This document shows positions 36,345-46,869 of a stretch of DNA of 64,000 nucleotides, piece by piece. This stretch comes from Dendrocalamus latiflorus. Taxonomy: Eukaryota > Streptophyta > Magnoliopsida > Poales > Poaceae. A program made the position numbers and the translations under genes. The number at the start of each line of letters is the position of its first letter. Positions within the stretch are counted from its first letter, which is position 1. The notes below the pieces were generated by a model. It was given only the letters and a program-made list of their open reading frames with translations, was not told where the DNA came from and did no database searches. The DNA lies in NCBI GenBank assembly GCA_017311315.1, contig CM029644.1:31949606-32013605 (forward strand), written 5' to 3'.

Positions 36345-36880
36345 ACCCCTTAGCCACTCTCCTCGGTGAGCTGATGCGTCGTGTCGTCGGACGAAAACCT
36401 GTGCAAATGCAGGGACTCGCCGGCGCCGGCGTCCACCCAACTGAACCCGACCTCCTCCTTGACGCCCCTCTCCCGCATCTGCCTCCTCACCTTGGCCACG
36501 CCTCCCCAGCCCCCCTTCTCGGCGTAGATGTTAGACAGCAGCACGTACGAGCCGGACTCCGTCGGCTCCGTCAGGATCCGATGTCCGTGTTGCCGTGGAT
36601 TCTGCAGGCTCTGCAGAGCTGAGATGCTCGGTCCGGACGGCACCTGCAGCATGAGTTCCTCGGCCTCCCTGCCCGGCCTAACATGTCGACGACGCACGCG
36701 AGGTGCTCCGGCCACAGCTCGGAGCGGTGCTCAGCAGCCATTGAGTCCAAGATGCCCGTGCCAGCGTCCACCATCCCTCTGTAGCGGCAGGCCGTGAGGA
36801 CGGAGTGGAGCACGACGCCGTCTGGAGCGACGCCGGAGCGTATCATGCCGTTGAAGATTGAAGTGGTGGAAACCAACATG
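36345..36880 (-). pseudogene. PPR protein fragment (C-terminal E/E+ region)
   Basis: In shifting minus-strand frames one reads IFNGMIRSGVAPDGVVLHSV and VLTACRYRGMVDAG, then ACVVDMLGRAGR, then YVLLSNIYAEKGGWGGVAKVR and KEEVGFSWVDAG. This is the order of the last PPR motif and the E and E+ motifs of plant PLS-class pentatricopeptide proteins, which act in organelle RNA editing and processing. At least two frameshifts break it, and it stops abruptly at about 36865, where an unrelated tandem repeat begins. It is a dead fragment. Confidence 0.8.
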
Positions 36881-37230
36881 GTCCAAACTGATGTGGTTGA
36901 GATCTGTGTGATCGAAGATCAGCGTGGTTGAACTAACGTGGTCAAAATTGACGTAGTCGAGACCTGTGTGGTCATAATCGATGTGGTCGAACTGACGTGA
37001 TTGATTCAACGAGGTTGAAAATCGACGTGGTGATCAGAGATCTGTGTGATAGAAGATTGATGTAGTCGAGATCTAAGTGCTTAAAACCAATGTGGTTGGA
37101 AACCAGCATAGTCAGAGACCCGTGTGGCCAATCCAGACAACGTGGTTGAAGACCAGCGTGGTCGGAGATCAGCATAGTTGGAGACCTGTGTGGTCGAACC
37201 GGACAACGTGGTTGGAGACCTGAGTGGTCG
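36881..37230. repeat. degenerate short tandem repeat
   Basis: Units such as ACGTGGTCAAAATTGACGTAGTCGAGACCTGTGTGGTC recur with variation at roughly 15-30 bp spacing. The minus-strand frame reads as a loose repeat of DH-x-x-LDHVNFDH type. It starts exactly where the PPR fragment ends, and it may be part of the LTR-like sequence to its right. Confidence 0.6.
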
Positions 37231-38363
37231 AACCATCTGAGGGACCAGTAAAGTCGATGATCGGTACTTTCGACTAGCTCCGTGTGAGTGGTCCGATTGG
37301 CTCTGTGTGAGCGGTCCGATCAGCGAGCGGTACTATCAGCTCTGTGTGAGCGGTACTTCCGATTTGCGGAACGTCCAGCTTGTGTAGCGATACATTTTTT
37401 CAGAGAGACACCTGTGTGGAGTCTTTTCGTTACCGAGGAAATCGGTAGTTCTATACGAGTGCTTCGGTACTTCCGATGATCGTTAGTACTGGACTTTCCA
37501 TGGCGGAACTACCGAATTTATCTACAATGGTTAGTTTTCTGACCGTTACTGAGGGGAGTGAAAGTACCGGTTGTTTTACTATGGTACTTCCTGAAATGTT
37601 GTTTTTCTATCTCAACGACTAGTTTCAAGGTGTGAGGTATATATACCCCCTTGTGGCTGGTTGGAGAATAACTTTTAGTACTCTATTTCATTTTCTTGAG
37701 CTAGTGTGAAATCCTCCTCTTAATTGTGCATGTGTTGTACTTTGTGAGTAATGAGGAAGACTCTAGATTGTATGTGTTACATCTAGAGGTGGATTGTGTA
37801 TCCACTCGAGCTTGTGTATTCATTGCACGTGGTGATAGTCAAGCGAGGGCCTTGACTTATTACTTTGGAGTTTGCCAACTCCTAAACGACGTTGGAGGTG
37901 TCGTGTGTGGTGATCTTCTCAAAAAAGTTTGTGAGAAAACTCGACAAAGTTGTGAAGGTTGGAACTCACCTGCCCGGAGCAGAAAAGAGTTATTACTAGT
38001 GGATTGAGGTGTTTCAACTTAATTTGTGGAGCCTATCTAATTCATTTGGGCTAACCTCAATGTGGATTAGGAGAAACCGGTAAATTTTCGAACACTATTG
38101 TAAAGTATCGAGTGTCATTGTGGTTTACTATCGTGTGCTAAATTTATATTCATTGAATTAAATTGAATGTTTGTCTTCATAGAGTATATTATCTTGAGAT
38201 AGAATTATATTGTTGGTACACTTATTCAAACTTAGATGATTTAGACCTTATGAAAAACCAAATAGTTTACGCTACCGTATTATTTGATTTGGTTATAGCC
38301 TAGAAAGAAAATTTTAAAACCGCTGATTCACCCCCCCTCTAGTCGGCCTCTTTGATCTTACAA
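37231..38363 (+). mobile_element. probable copia-type LTR remnant
   Basis: The segment has repeated GGTACTTCCG/CTCTGTGTGAGCGGT motifs and a TATATATAC box near 37640. It ends GATTCACCCCCCCTCTAGTCGGCCTCTTTGATCTTACA, a typical end of large grass copia LTRs. No matching second LTR is in the window and the start is not defined. It abuts the gypsy integrase fragment directly. Confidence 0.45.
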
Positions 38364-39091
38364 TACCACCCTAAAACGGATGGGCAAACCGAGAAGATAA
38401 ATCAGTGTTTGGAAAGCTATTTGAGGTGCGTCGTTTTTGCATGTCCCAAAAGGTGGCATAATTGGTTATCTACTACAGAATGGTGGTACAATACAAGTTT
38501 TCACACTTCCTTGAAGATGACACCTTTTCAAGCACCTTTAGAGTTTCCTCCTCGTCATATTGCCGAGGTAGTACCTAACTCCCAAAATGAAGAAGTGCAA
38601 GGGATGTTCAAAGAAGATAGCTGGCTTTTGATGTTACCAAAGACAACATGAAAAAATCTCAAGAGAAAATGAAGCAATACGTAGATAAGAAGAGGAAGGA
38701 GAGGGAGTTTATAGTAGGATATATGGTCTATTTCAAAATGCAGCCTTATCGGCATACCTCTCTGAGTTTACACAGATCCTTGAAACTACATTCTAAATAC
38801 TATGGTCCATTTAGGGTCCTGGAGAAGATTGGTAAGGTTGCGTACAAATTACTTCTTCCTGAAAGCTCCCTACTTCATCCAGTTTTTCATGTGAGCCAGC
38901 TGAAGAAGCATGTGGGAGCTCAAGTAGTCCCAAATCCTGAGCTACCCTTGTTGGATGCAAAGTGCAATGTCAAAGTTGCTCCTGTGGCTGTACTGGAGAG
39001 GTGCACGATTCCACACAACAATAAACCAGTGGTGCAATGGCTCAATCTACCTGTCAGTGCTGTAAGCTGGGAAGATGCGGATTTCATATAG
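38364..39091 (+). pseudogene. Ty3/gypsy integrase C-terminal fragment
   Basis: The first frame begins within integrase (YHPKTDGQTEKINQCLE, then WWYNTSFHTSLKMTPF). The second, after a frame change near 38645, gives the C-terminal part (VYFKMQPYR, YYGPFRVLEKIGKVAYKLLLP, HPVFHVSQLKKH) and ends WEDADFI at 39091. The order and motifs are those of the 3' end of gypsy pol. Everything upstream of the YHP motif is missing. Confidence 0.88.
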
Positions 39092-39145
39092 AAGATCTTT
39101 CTCGGTCTCAATCCTTGATGACAAGGATCTGAAGAAAGGGAGAGA

Positions 39146-39575
39146 TGTCAAGAATGCACCGTGAAAGACTTCTGAAGAAGGGTGAAAGGTTTTCTTGATG
39201 GACAATTCAGATGGAGGCTTTAAGGGTTACACAAATCAAACGGTGGCTAAGTTAAAGGATCTCGGTGGCTAATTCAGATGATCGTTCGGTCTTCATCCAA
39301 CGACGGCTGTCGAATTGTTTTCCTTTTATTCACTAAACTGTAGTTGTAATGACCATTGCGATGACTATTCATGGTCATTTTCGGTCGGACTTGTGATTAG
39401 CTGTATCAGCCACTATAAAATGGTTCATAAGGAGATTTAGGAGAAAAAAAAGGGGAGAAAAAAAATATAAATCCTCCTATCTTAGCCTAGTCCACAGTTC
39501 TTAGTTTATCCCCTCTAATTTCCAGATTGCTTCCGTTTTGGTTTCGATTCGGGCTCTCACTCCCGGGACCTGACA
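39146..39575 (+). repeat. LTR of the truncated gypsy element
   Basis: It starts TGTCAAGAATGC straight after a polypurine tract (GAAGAAAGGGAGAGA, 39131-39145) and ends CCCGGGACCTGACA. The PPT marks it as the 3' LTR of the fragment on its left. Oddly, the next bases CCGTGGCGCCCGCGGGG look like a primer-binding site, which would normally follow a 5' LTR. Confidence 0.7.
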
Positions 39576-39605
39576 CCGTGGCGCCCGCGGGGCAGCCCGC
39601 AGTCG

Positions 39606-40098
39606 CATTAAAGTAAGTCTTATAATACAGCCTTCAGCTGGCTGTATGAATACTTACAGCTCACTTTTCAGCCTACTCATATAGTAGTTACAGCCAGCTG
39701 AAGGCTGTATGACCTACCCCTTCCTCAAACAAAATTTCTTGGTTCTTGTACTTCAGCTGGCTGTAAGCTTAGAGCAAGTATTATAAGAGGCTGTAAGCTG
39801 GTTGTATGCTGAGGTGGAGGAGAGAGAGGAGGAGAGAGAAGAGAGGTGGGCTGTAAGCTTACAGTCAGCTGAAGCACAAAAACCAAGAAACTTTGTGAGA
39901 GGAAGGGGTAGGTTATACAGCCTTCAGCTGGCTGTAACTACTATATGAGTAGGCTGAAAAGTGAGCTGTAAGTATTCATACAGCCAGCTGAAGGCTGTAT
40001 TATAAAACTTGCTCTTACAGCTCACCTCTCTTCTCTCTCCTCGTCTTTCTCCTTCACCTCAGCATACAGCCAGCTTACAGCCTCTTATAATACTTGCT
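39606..40098. mobile_element. interlaced inverted-repeat MITE cluster (Tourist-like)
   Basis: Two inverted-repeat pairs interleave. Arm A, 39606-39772, is matched in inverse by 39852-40014, both rich in CAGCCTTCAGCTGGCTGTA. Arm B, 39774-39858, is matched in inverse by 40015-40098 (GAGCAAGTATTATAAGAGGC...). Outer ends carry the TTA trinucleotide typical of PIF/Harbinger (Tourist) duplications. The order A-B-A'-B' is neither simple nesting nor tandem. Confidence 0.75.
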
Positions 40099-40214
40099 CT
40101 TAGCCTTCTCCTCCCCTGTGCGAGTGCCCTCGTAGGATAAAGTTGCAGGCGCACCGACCCCTTCCTCCGGCCTCCCGCTCTTCCGCGAATATCTCGTCGC
40201 GCAACCCGTCGTCC

Positions 40215-41250
40215 ATGGCGTGTGGGCTGCGGCCGGCGGCGGCCGCCGCCTTGTGGCCGCACCTCCTCTCGACCCCTCGCCGGAGCGACGCCATCAAGGT
40301 AACTATGGGGCTTGGCCCTTTTACCTCTTTCGTGGATGGGGCAATTCGTCGGACATATTGTGGGCGCTAAGAGATTGGTTTTGATTCGCTCTTGGAACCG
40401 AGCGAATTATGTTGTGTGATCAGATTGTGAAACTTCTGAAAATCTCAAGCCGTAGGCGTAGAGCAGGAGCTGCGGAGGACGGCGTAGTTCTTGACCTATT
40501 AATTGGCTGGGTAGTCAAGATCAAATTGACCTGGCTGTAATCTGCATACAAGATCTAATTGACTTGGCTGTAACCTGCATACTTCAGGAATCAGGACATG
40601 CTGTTAGTGCGGCTTGCTGGTGAAATCTTGGTTTATTGGAATGAATCCAAAATTTACTTGCTGTACTCCAGTCTCCCTTTTGTGTTGCTTGTATTGCTCT
40701 GCATAAGAATCTCATAGCACCTTCTCAGCATCCCGCACAACCAATTACTAAATCGTATTATGGTTAACCTCAAAAGTGTCTGTCTTGTTCTTCCCTACGT
40801 CTGAATTCTGAACTTAGAGACGTTTGTGTTCATAGGAACATCCATATCGAGTTCCATGTACGGATCAGTTTCAGCGGAAGCTACCTTTGGGTGGTAAGTA
40901 CTTTACTCATTACAACTTACAAGAATTCAATTTCAGTGGCAGGACTGGAGTTCTAATTCTACATTTGATTTCGCACCTTGACCTAAAGATGTTAAAATAA
41001 ATATGTGATTGCAGCTGCAGAATCCTACAGGTCCATGAGCCTTGTTCGGTGCACAAGTTCAGGTTCCTCCGCAAAAGCAGCTACCTTGATCAGACGTGCA
41101 AATGTCTCCACTGCTCATAATGATCTATCCATGAGACATTGTATGGATGCTGTTCTAGGTGCGCATATTGTTGTCTCTGGCTATTGGACTGGCCCTGATA
41201 CGGATGATGGATGTGGTTACGTTGAGGCCATTCTGCAAAGAATTGTCTGA
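40215..41250 (+). CDS. small protein of unknown function, three exons
   Basis: The exons are 40215-40298, 40836-40893 and 41015-41250, all with GT-AG introns and in phase (28 codons; 19 codons plus one base; then to TGA), giving 125 residues. The N-terminus, MACGLRPAAAAALWPHLLSTPRRSD, is Ala/Arg-rich without acidic residues before D, like an organelle transit peptide. The body has SYRSMSLVRCTSSGSSAKAATLIRRANVSTA and an acidic C-terminal half with YWTGPDTDDGCGYVEAILQRIV. I do not recognise the family. ATG 40215 is the first ATG in a GC-rich 5' leader. An LTR element lies 84 bp beyond the stop codon, probably within the 3' UTR. Confidence 0.7.
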
Positions 41251-41399
41251 TATTGTACCTGTGGTTAACTAGGTAATTTTTCTGGCTTTTCAAGATAATC
41301 TATGCTCGATCATCCACAAGATAACTGTAACCGCTGTTATGAATATTGTGTGTGTATTGATATGAGACCCAATGGGCCATATATATAGGAGAGTACAAG

Positions 41400-44300
41400 C
41401 AGTGGCGGATCCAGGAAAATTTTTTTGGAGGGGCTGAACCGCTGAACAAAAGCGCTACAGCGACATAACTCCACTATGACCCCCCACAAAAGACAAATAT
41501 AATAGTTTGAAGTAGTCTTATATCAAAACATCGATGAACGATGACAATCACAAAATAAATCATGAAAAATAAAGGATGCAGTTTATCCATACCGAAAGGC
41601 CAAATTACGAAACTAATAGACGACGCGTGACGGTGACACCCATTATTCATCCGGAGAAGCAATCTACACAAATAGACATAATTGATTAGTTAAACAAATA
41701 TGGACCTCCAAATTATGAATTTAGAAGAGAATAGAGCGTACCACTAATTTTTTAGGCAATAACATACGGCGTTTTTTCATCTCTTGAAACCGCTTTTTGA
41801 TCTTTTCATTATCAATGTTTCTAAATATCTCCTTCTCATTATAGCATATCATCAAGTCATTGAGCCAGTCATCGCCCATTTTACTACGCAAATCTGTCTT
41901 TATAATGGACATGGCTGAAAATATCCTCTCAACTGAAGCCGTTGCCACTGGAAGTGTCAATGTTAGCTCAATGAGACGATAAATCAATCGATAAGATGTG
42001 TCCATGTTAGTCTTGACCATAATTTCAGCAACTTTTCCAAGTTCAGTACATCCAAGAAATTCTTGAGTTCTTCTAGCACGGTTGACAAAGGCTCTAAGTT
42101 GAGTTGGCAAAACAGTAAGGTCACCAATATCAAAATCCTCAGCATAAATTTCAGCAAGTCTCACAAGTTTATCCACATCAAAATTAGAGAAGGAGTTCCT
42201 TGGGTTAAAAGAAGCCATACATACTAATAACTCTGAACTAATTTCACTAAACTGATGATTCAACTCAGTCAAAATGGCATCAATGGCGACAAGAAAAATC
42301 TCAACATGGTAGTAATGCATGTTTGTTACCTTTTGCTTTCTACGTCTAGATGTCCCTCTAACATTTATTTCCTTATCCATATCTGGCACTTCAATCTCAT
42401 TCTTATCACAGAATGTTTTCACTTTTTTGAGTAATGACTCCCATCCATTCTCCCTCATATCCTGCAAGCTATCTTTCACATCCGTGATCAAATGCATTGC
42501 TTCAACTATGTCTTGATCCTTCCTTTGCAAAGCACGTGACAAAATATCTGTCATGCTCAACAATTCTATCATCAAATGCATGATGAACACAAAATCAAAG
42601 CTCTCCATTTTGGAAATTAAACCTAAAGCTCCACCATTACATGTTGGTTTAATTGAATCTTTCTTCACTATCTCAAGGACATCTATGATAGCCTCCCACA
42701 TCACCAAAATCCGAAGCAAAAGTTTTAAGATGTGAACCCCATCTAGTATCTCCAAGCCTAGCTAGGCTACTTTCCTGGTTTAAACCTCTTCCAGACATAA
42801 TCTCACCATTCTCAATCTTTTCTAGCAACACATCATGATGCTTTGCAAGCAAGGCATCCTTTCTCATACAAGATGCACCCACATTGCTAACTATTAAAGG
42901 AACATAGTTAAAGAAATCTGCAATGTCTGCACTAGAAGTTGAAACAGTAACAACCACCAGTTGCAATTGATGGGCAAAACAATGCACATAGAAAGCATAA
43001 GGATTTTCATCACGAATCAATTTCTGCACCCCATTAAATTCACCTCTCATATTAGAAGCTCCATCATACCCTTGCCCACGAAGCATAGAGATTGACAAAT
43101 TGTGACTTGAAAGCATACCGACCAAAGCTTCTTTCAATGCAACAGCTGTACACCTCTCAACATGCTGAAGTCCAAGAAATCTCTCCACCACTTTCCCTTC
43201 ATCATTCACAAACCTGCACACCACATTTCTTTATGTGTTAGTATAATTGTAGAAATAAAGGTAAAAATCTAGGCAAGAAATTGAAACTGTCGAGTACTAA
43301 CCTTAGAATCACTGCCATTTGCTCCTTTATCGATACATCTCGAGACTCATCAATAAGCACCGAGAATTTTCTACCTCGAATCTCATCCATAATGACAGCT
43401 GTGACTTCCTCTGCACAAGCTTTTGTAAGGTCCTTCTGTATATGATGAGATAACATCTGGCAATTTTTAGAACCTTTTTCATATGCCTCCTTCACTATGT
43501 CAACCTTATCTTTGTACCAGTCAACCATCTCTCTGTATGTACCCTTGTTGAGGGAAGTAGAAGTTTCATCATGTCCACGAAAAGCATCCCCTTGCAATAT
43601 GAGAAATCTTGCAACATCTAAAGAAGATGTCAAACGAATCTCATATCGTTTTTCTTCCTCCTTGCTTACTTCAACTAATTTTCTACCCACATTTGTCCTT
43701 TGGTTCATAAAATTATCACACTTTAGCCTAGCCTCTACATGAGTCTTGCAAACACTGTGTTTATTAAAAGTATCCTTAGCTTTCTTCCAATTCACATAAC
43801 CTTGATGTGCAAAAACAGAACTCCCAAATTTTTCAGGCTTTGCCGAATTAAAGAAGAGATAGCAATATAAGCAATAAGCTGCATCCTTGGACTCACTATA
43901 CTCTAGCCAATCAAATTCATCAAACCAAGTCTTTTGAAATGATCTCCATTCACCACCCGTCCATTTACGAGGAAATAGAAAATCACGAGGTTGGGTTGGA
44001 CCACTCAAAGCATATGCTCTCTTTACTTGGTCTCTAATTTCAGGTTGATAATCATCAATTTTTTGGCGGTTTCCAGGGTCCCCAATTATGTCTGATTGAC
44101 TAAACTCTGCTCTAGGTTTCTTTGGTTGACTTGTGCTCTCATTAGTATGTGGAGTTGAACCACTAGAACTTGAAAAGTAATTGCGCAAATTTCTTTTCGA
44201 CATTCTGAAATCTGACATGCCAATCACATATTCAATTCAATCATTCAATCACAGATAAATAAGAATTTAAGTTCCAAAGTTTAGTAGTTCACCTAATCAT

Positions 44301-45083
44301 TCAATCACATATTCAACTTGGAGCAGATCAGCAGGGACTGACTTGGAGTGCACTAGTGCAGACTGCGGTCTGGGCCTCTGGCGCTCTGGCCTCTCCGCCT
44401 CTGCGCAGACTGCGCTTCACGCCTCTCCGCCTCTGCGCTTCACGGCTTCACGCCTCTGGGGCTCTGGCCTCTCCCGCTCTCCGCCTCTGCGCTTCACGCC
44501 TCTCGGCTCTCCCCGCCCGGCGCCCTGGCCGCGGGCTGCTGCCGCCCGCCTGGCGCCTCTGGCCTCTCCGCCTCTGGCCCGGCGCCCGGCGCCCGCCCCC
44601 GCCCACGCCCGGCGCCCTGGCCGCGGGCTGCTGCCGCCCGCCTGGCCGGCTGGCCACCGCGGCACCGCTCGCCTGCAGCGCGCCCCCGCCCGGCGCCCGG
44701 CCGCCCGCAGGGCCCGCGCGCAGCCGCCCGCCGCCGCGTGCTCGCGATTTCTTCCCCCGCCGGCGAGATCGGGAGACGGGAGGTGAATCAAGCCCGATGG
44801 GAATTGGGGATTTGGGGTGGTCTGTGGTCACTGGTCAGCTAGGGTTTGGGGAATTGGGGATTTGGGCTTTGGCTTGGCTGGAAGCTCCAATGGGCCGGCC
44901 AGATGAATTGTTGGCCCAATTCGCGAGGGAGGTCATCTTCTACCTTCAGCTCAACCTCAGCCCCTCCTACACCATACATCTATGGCTAAAAATTTAGGGG
45001 GGGCTCCAGGGGGGCTCCAAGGGTCCGGTAGCAGTAGGGGGGCTCGAGCCCCCCCCCCCGCCCCACCGCTGGATCCGCCCCTG
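41400..45083 (-). mobile_element. hAT transposon with coding capacity
   Basis: This 3684-bp element sits inside the left LTR of the surrounding LTR element. An exact 8-bp duplication, AGTACAAG, flanks it at 41392-41399 and 45084-45091. Terminal inverted repeats are CAGTGGCGGATCCAG at the left and, read inward, CAGGGGCGGATCCAG at the right. It encodes a transposase on the minus strand. A GC-rich block of CGCCTCTGCGCTTCACGCCTCT-type repeats (44350-44760) lies between the transposase start and the right end. Confidence 0.95.
41721..44227 (-). pseudogene. hAT transposase (ZMYM1-like, DUF4371 type), frameshifted
   Basis: The first coding part runs 44227-43302 (SKRNLRNYFSSSSGS; TTF-type zinc-finger region with AYCLYCYLFF and HQGYVNWKKAKDTFNKH). 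An 88-nt GT-AG intron at 43301-43214 then joins in frame to 43213 (AVILR-FVNDEGKVVERFLG). The RNase H-like core follows (GYDGASNMRG, HCFAHQLQLVVV). Near 42700 the frame changes from GDVGGYH to MWEAIIDVLEIVKK, and the rest ends with the hAT dimerisation region LPVATASVERIFSAMSIIKTD. Apart from this single break the protein is near complete, about 780 residues. The transposase would cut and paste elements with matching TIRs. Whether the break is real or a base-call error cannot be told here. Confidence 0.88.
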
Positions 45084-45156
45084 AGTACAAGAGATATAAG
45101 GAAACAAATAAGAGTCCTATTCTATCTCTAATACCTTATCTCTAATACCCTTAACA

Positions 45157-46581
45157 CCCCCCCACAAATGCAAGGCGTATGCAATAGCATTGCATTTGAA
45201 AAAGGGTTAATACTAAAACAAAAAATATCCAACATCCGAGTCGTGATAAAGTCGTCGTTGCGTGCAGTCGTCGAATAAACTGTCAAATCAAGCCGAAGAG
45301 AAATCGATAGAAGCATGACGGCACAGATCGAAGCCTGAGACGGCAGCGGCGCAGTGCACAAGAAGCGCAACGGAGGCGCAGTGCAGAAGAAGCGCGACGG
45401 CGCAATGCACAAGAAGCGCAACGGAGGCGCGGTGCAAAAGAAACGCGGCGACGCAATGCACAATAAGCGCAACGGAGGCGCGGTGCAAAAGAAGCGCGGC
45501 GGCCTCATAGAGACTTCTACAATCTGCAGCGGCTCAAGGAAAAGAGCAGCGGCTGCTGCCATGCAAAAGAAAATTCCTAGACTTCTATAACTGACAATAA
45601 ATTTGTGGACTCACACGGCTTAAACGGACGAAAGATCAGAAACTACGGATTTTAGATGGACGCGACGGAAGACTCACGAAAAATAACTGAAGACTGACTA
45701 AAAGAAAACAGCCGCAGAAAATCCCTCAAAATCCCCCACTCCCCTCCATCTCCCTCTTCACACCCGATCCCACTCTCTCTCTTCACTTTATCCCCCGCGG
45801 ATCTGGTCTCGATGCGGCGGCGCACGCGGCGCGCGGAGCGGCGGCTTCGGCGAAGCCCGAGCGGAGCGCGCAGTGCGACGGCGGCAGCGTGCTCGCGAAG
45901 CGGCGGCGCCCGCATGGAGCAGCGACACATGGCCCGGAGGCGGCCGGATCCGTACGGATCTGACGAGGGGACTCCTCCAGGCGGCGGTGCCGAGCGGTGG
46001 AGCGGGCGCGGGGAGACACGGCGACGGCGCGGAGAGCCCTGAAGCCGGCGGCGGAGAGGCCGGATCCGTGCGGGACGGCGGCGTCCCGACGCAGATCGGG
46101 CAAGAGTCGGCGCGGATCCGGCGGGAGACAGCGACCATGGCGGCGAGCCGGTGCAGCGGCGGCGGCCACGGGTGCGGCGCAGCGATCTGGAGACGAGCGG
46201 GGCCGTGAGAAGCGCCAGCGACGGCGACGAGTCAGGCGCCGGCGGCAGATCCAAGCGGCGGCCGGTCCGGCGCCGTCTGCAGATCCGAGCGTGGAGATGG
46301 CGCCGGCGACAGTGGAGACGGTGTGAGTCGGCGCCGGCAAGAGCGGAGACGGCGACGAAGATCGGCGACGAAGATCACGAAGATCTCGGGGATCTCGGGT
46401 GGGCCGGAGCGACCTCACGCGGGCGTGGATCCAGATCGGCCGAGCAACACGAGCGGGCTCCACCGGTCGGCAGAGGGCGGCAACAGAGATGGCCGCCCCG
46501 GGAGTAGAGATCGATCCTCCCGGGGGCAGCGGCAGCAGAAGACGAACGGAGGCTAGGTATGAAACCTAGGCTCTGATACCA
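45157..46581 (-). other. non-coding interior of the gag-less LTR element
   Basis: After an AT-rich start (45157-45290) the sequence is very GC-rich. Its open frames on both strands overlap in all phases and show no retroelement domain. It parallels the GC-rich leader of the copia at 4489-5153, so it may be a leader that remained after the coding region was lost. Confidence 0.6.
45351..45503. repeat. 51-bp tandem repeat, three copies
   Basis: GCAGTGCACAAGAAGCGCAA at 45351 recurs at 45402 and 45453 as GCAATGCACAA..., with a constant 51-bp period. Because 51 is a multiple of three, each open frame through it shows a 17-residue repeat. Confidence 0.85.
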
Positions 46582-46711
46582 TGTTATGAATATTGTGTGT
46601 GTATTGATATGAGACCCAATGGGCCATATATATAGGAGAGTACAAGAGATATAAGGAAACAAATAAGAGTCCTATTCTATCTCTAATACCTTATCTCTAA
46701 TACCCTTAACA
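46582..46711 (-). repeat. 5' LTR of the gag-less LTR element
   Basis: The 130-bp LTR starts TGTTATGAATATTG and ends ACCCTTAACA. It equals the left LTR once the hAT and one copy of AGTACAAG are removed. The ACCGC duplication follows it. Confidence 0.92.
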
Positions 46712-46869
46712 ACCGCAACTGTTTCCAGATCAAACTTTGCTATGTGTCCTGCATTGTCTAGACGATTGCACTCCACAAGAAGAACCAAACAGGGAAGCTA
46801 GGCATCACAAAAACAGAAGTTTATTGCAAGAAACGCGATTCATCGAATCCATCCTCTGATATAAATTAC

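Larger units (their letters stand above)
41335..46711 (-). mobile_element. LTR element without gag/pol, carrying a nested hAT
   Basis: The LTRs are 130 bp each and read identically. The right one is 46582-46711; the left one is split into 41335-41399 and 45092-45156 by a hAT transposon. A perfect 5-bp duplication, ACCGC, flanks the element (41330-41334 and 46712-46716). The minus strand next to the right LTR reads TGGTATCAGAGCCTAGG (46581-46565), the classic initiator-Met primer-binding site, and the left side has a G-rich polypurine tract. Without the hAT and its 8-bp duplication the element is about 1.7 kb. Its 1425-bp interior shows no gag, protease, integrase or reverse transcriptase, so it must be moved by proteins from elsewhere. 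Its LTRs resemble those of the copia at 32-5282 (TGTTATGAATA...CCAATGGGCC). Confidence 0.9.

Noticed and set aside
36732..37175. Minus-strand ORFs with DH-LDHV repeats as a repeat protein
   Set aside because: The units are irregular and the frame breaks. They follow DNA tandem repeats, not a protein motif.
44343..44997. Arg/Pro/Ala-rich ORFs on both strands
   Set aside because: They fall in the GC-rich repeated end of the hAT element and have no domain or conserved start.
45652..46556. Several overlapping ORFs of 76-226 codons
   Set aside because: All lie inside the non-coding, GC-rich interior of the gag-less LTR element, with no retroelement domain in any frame.
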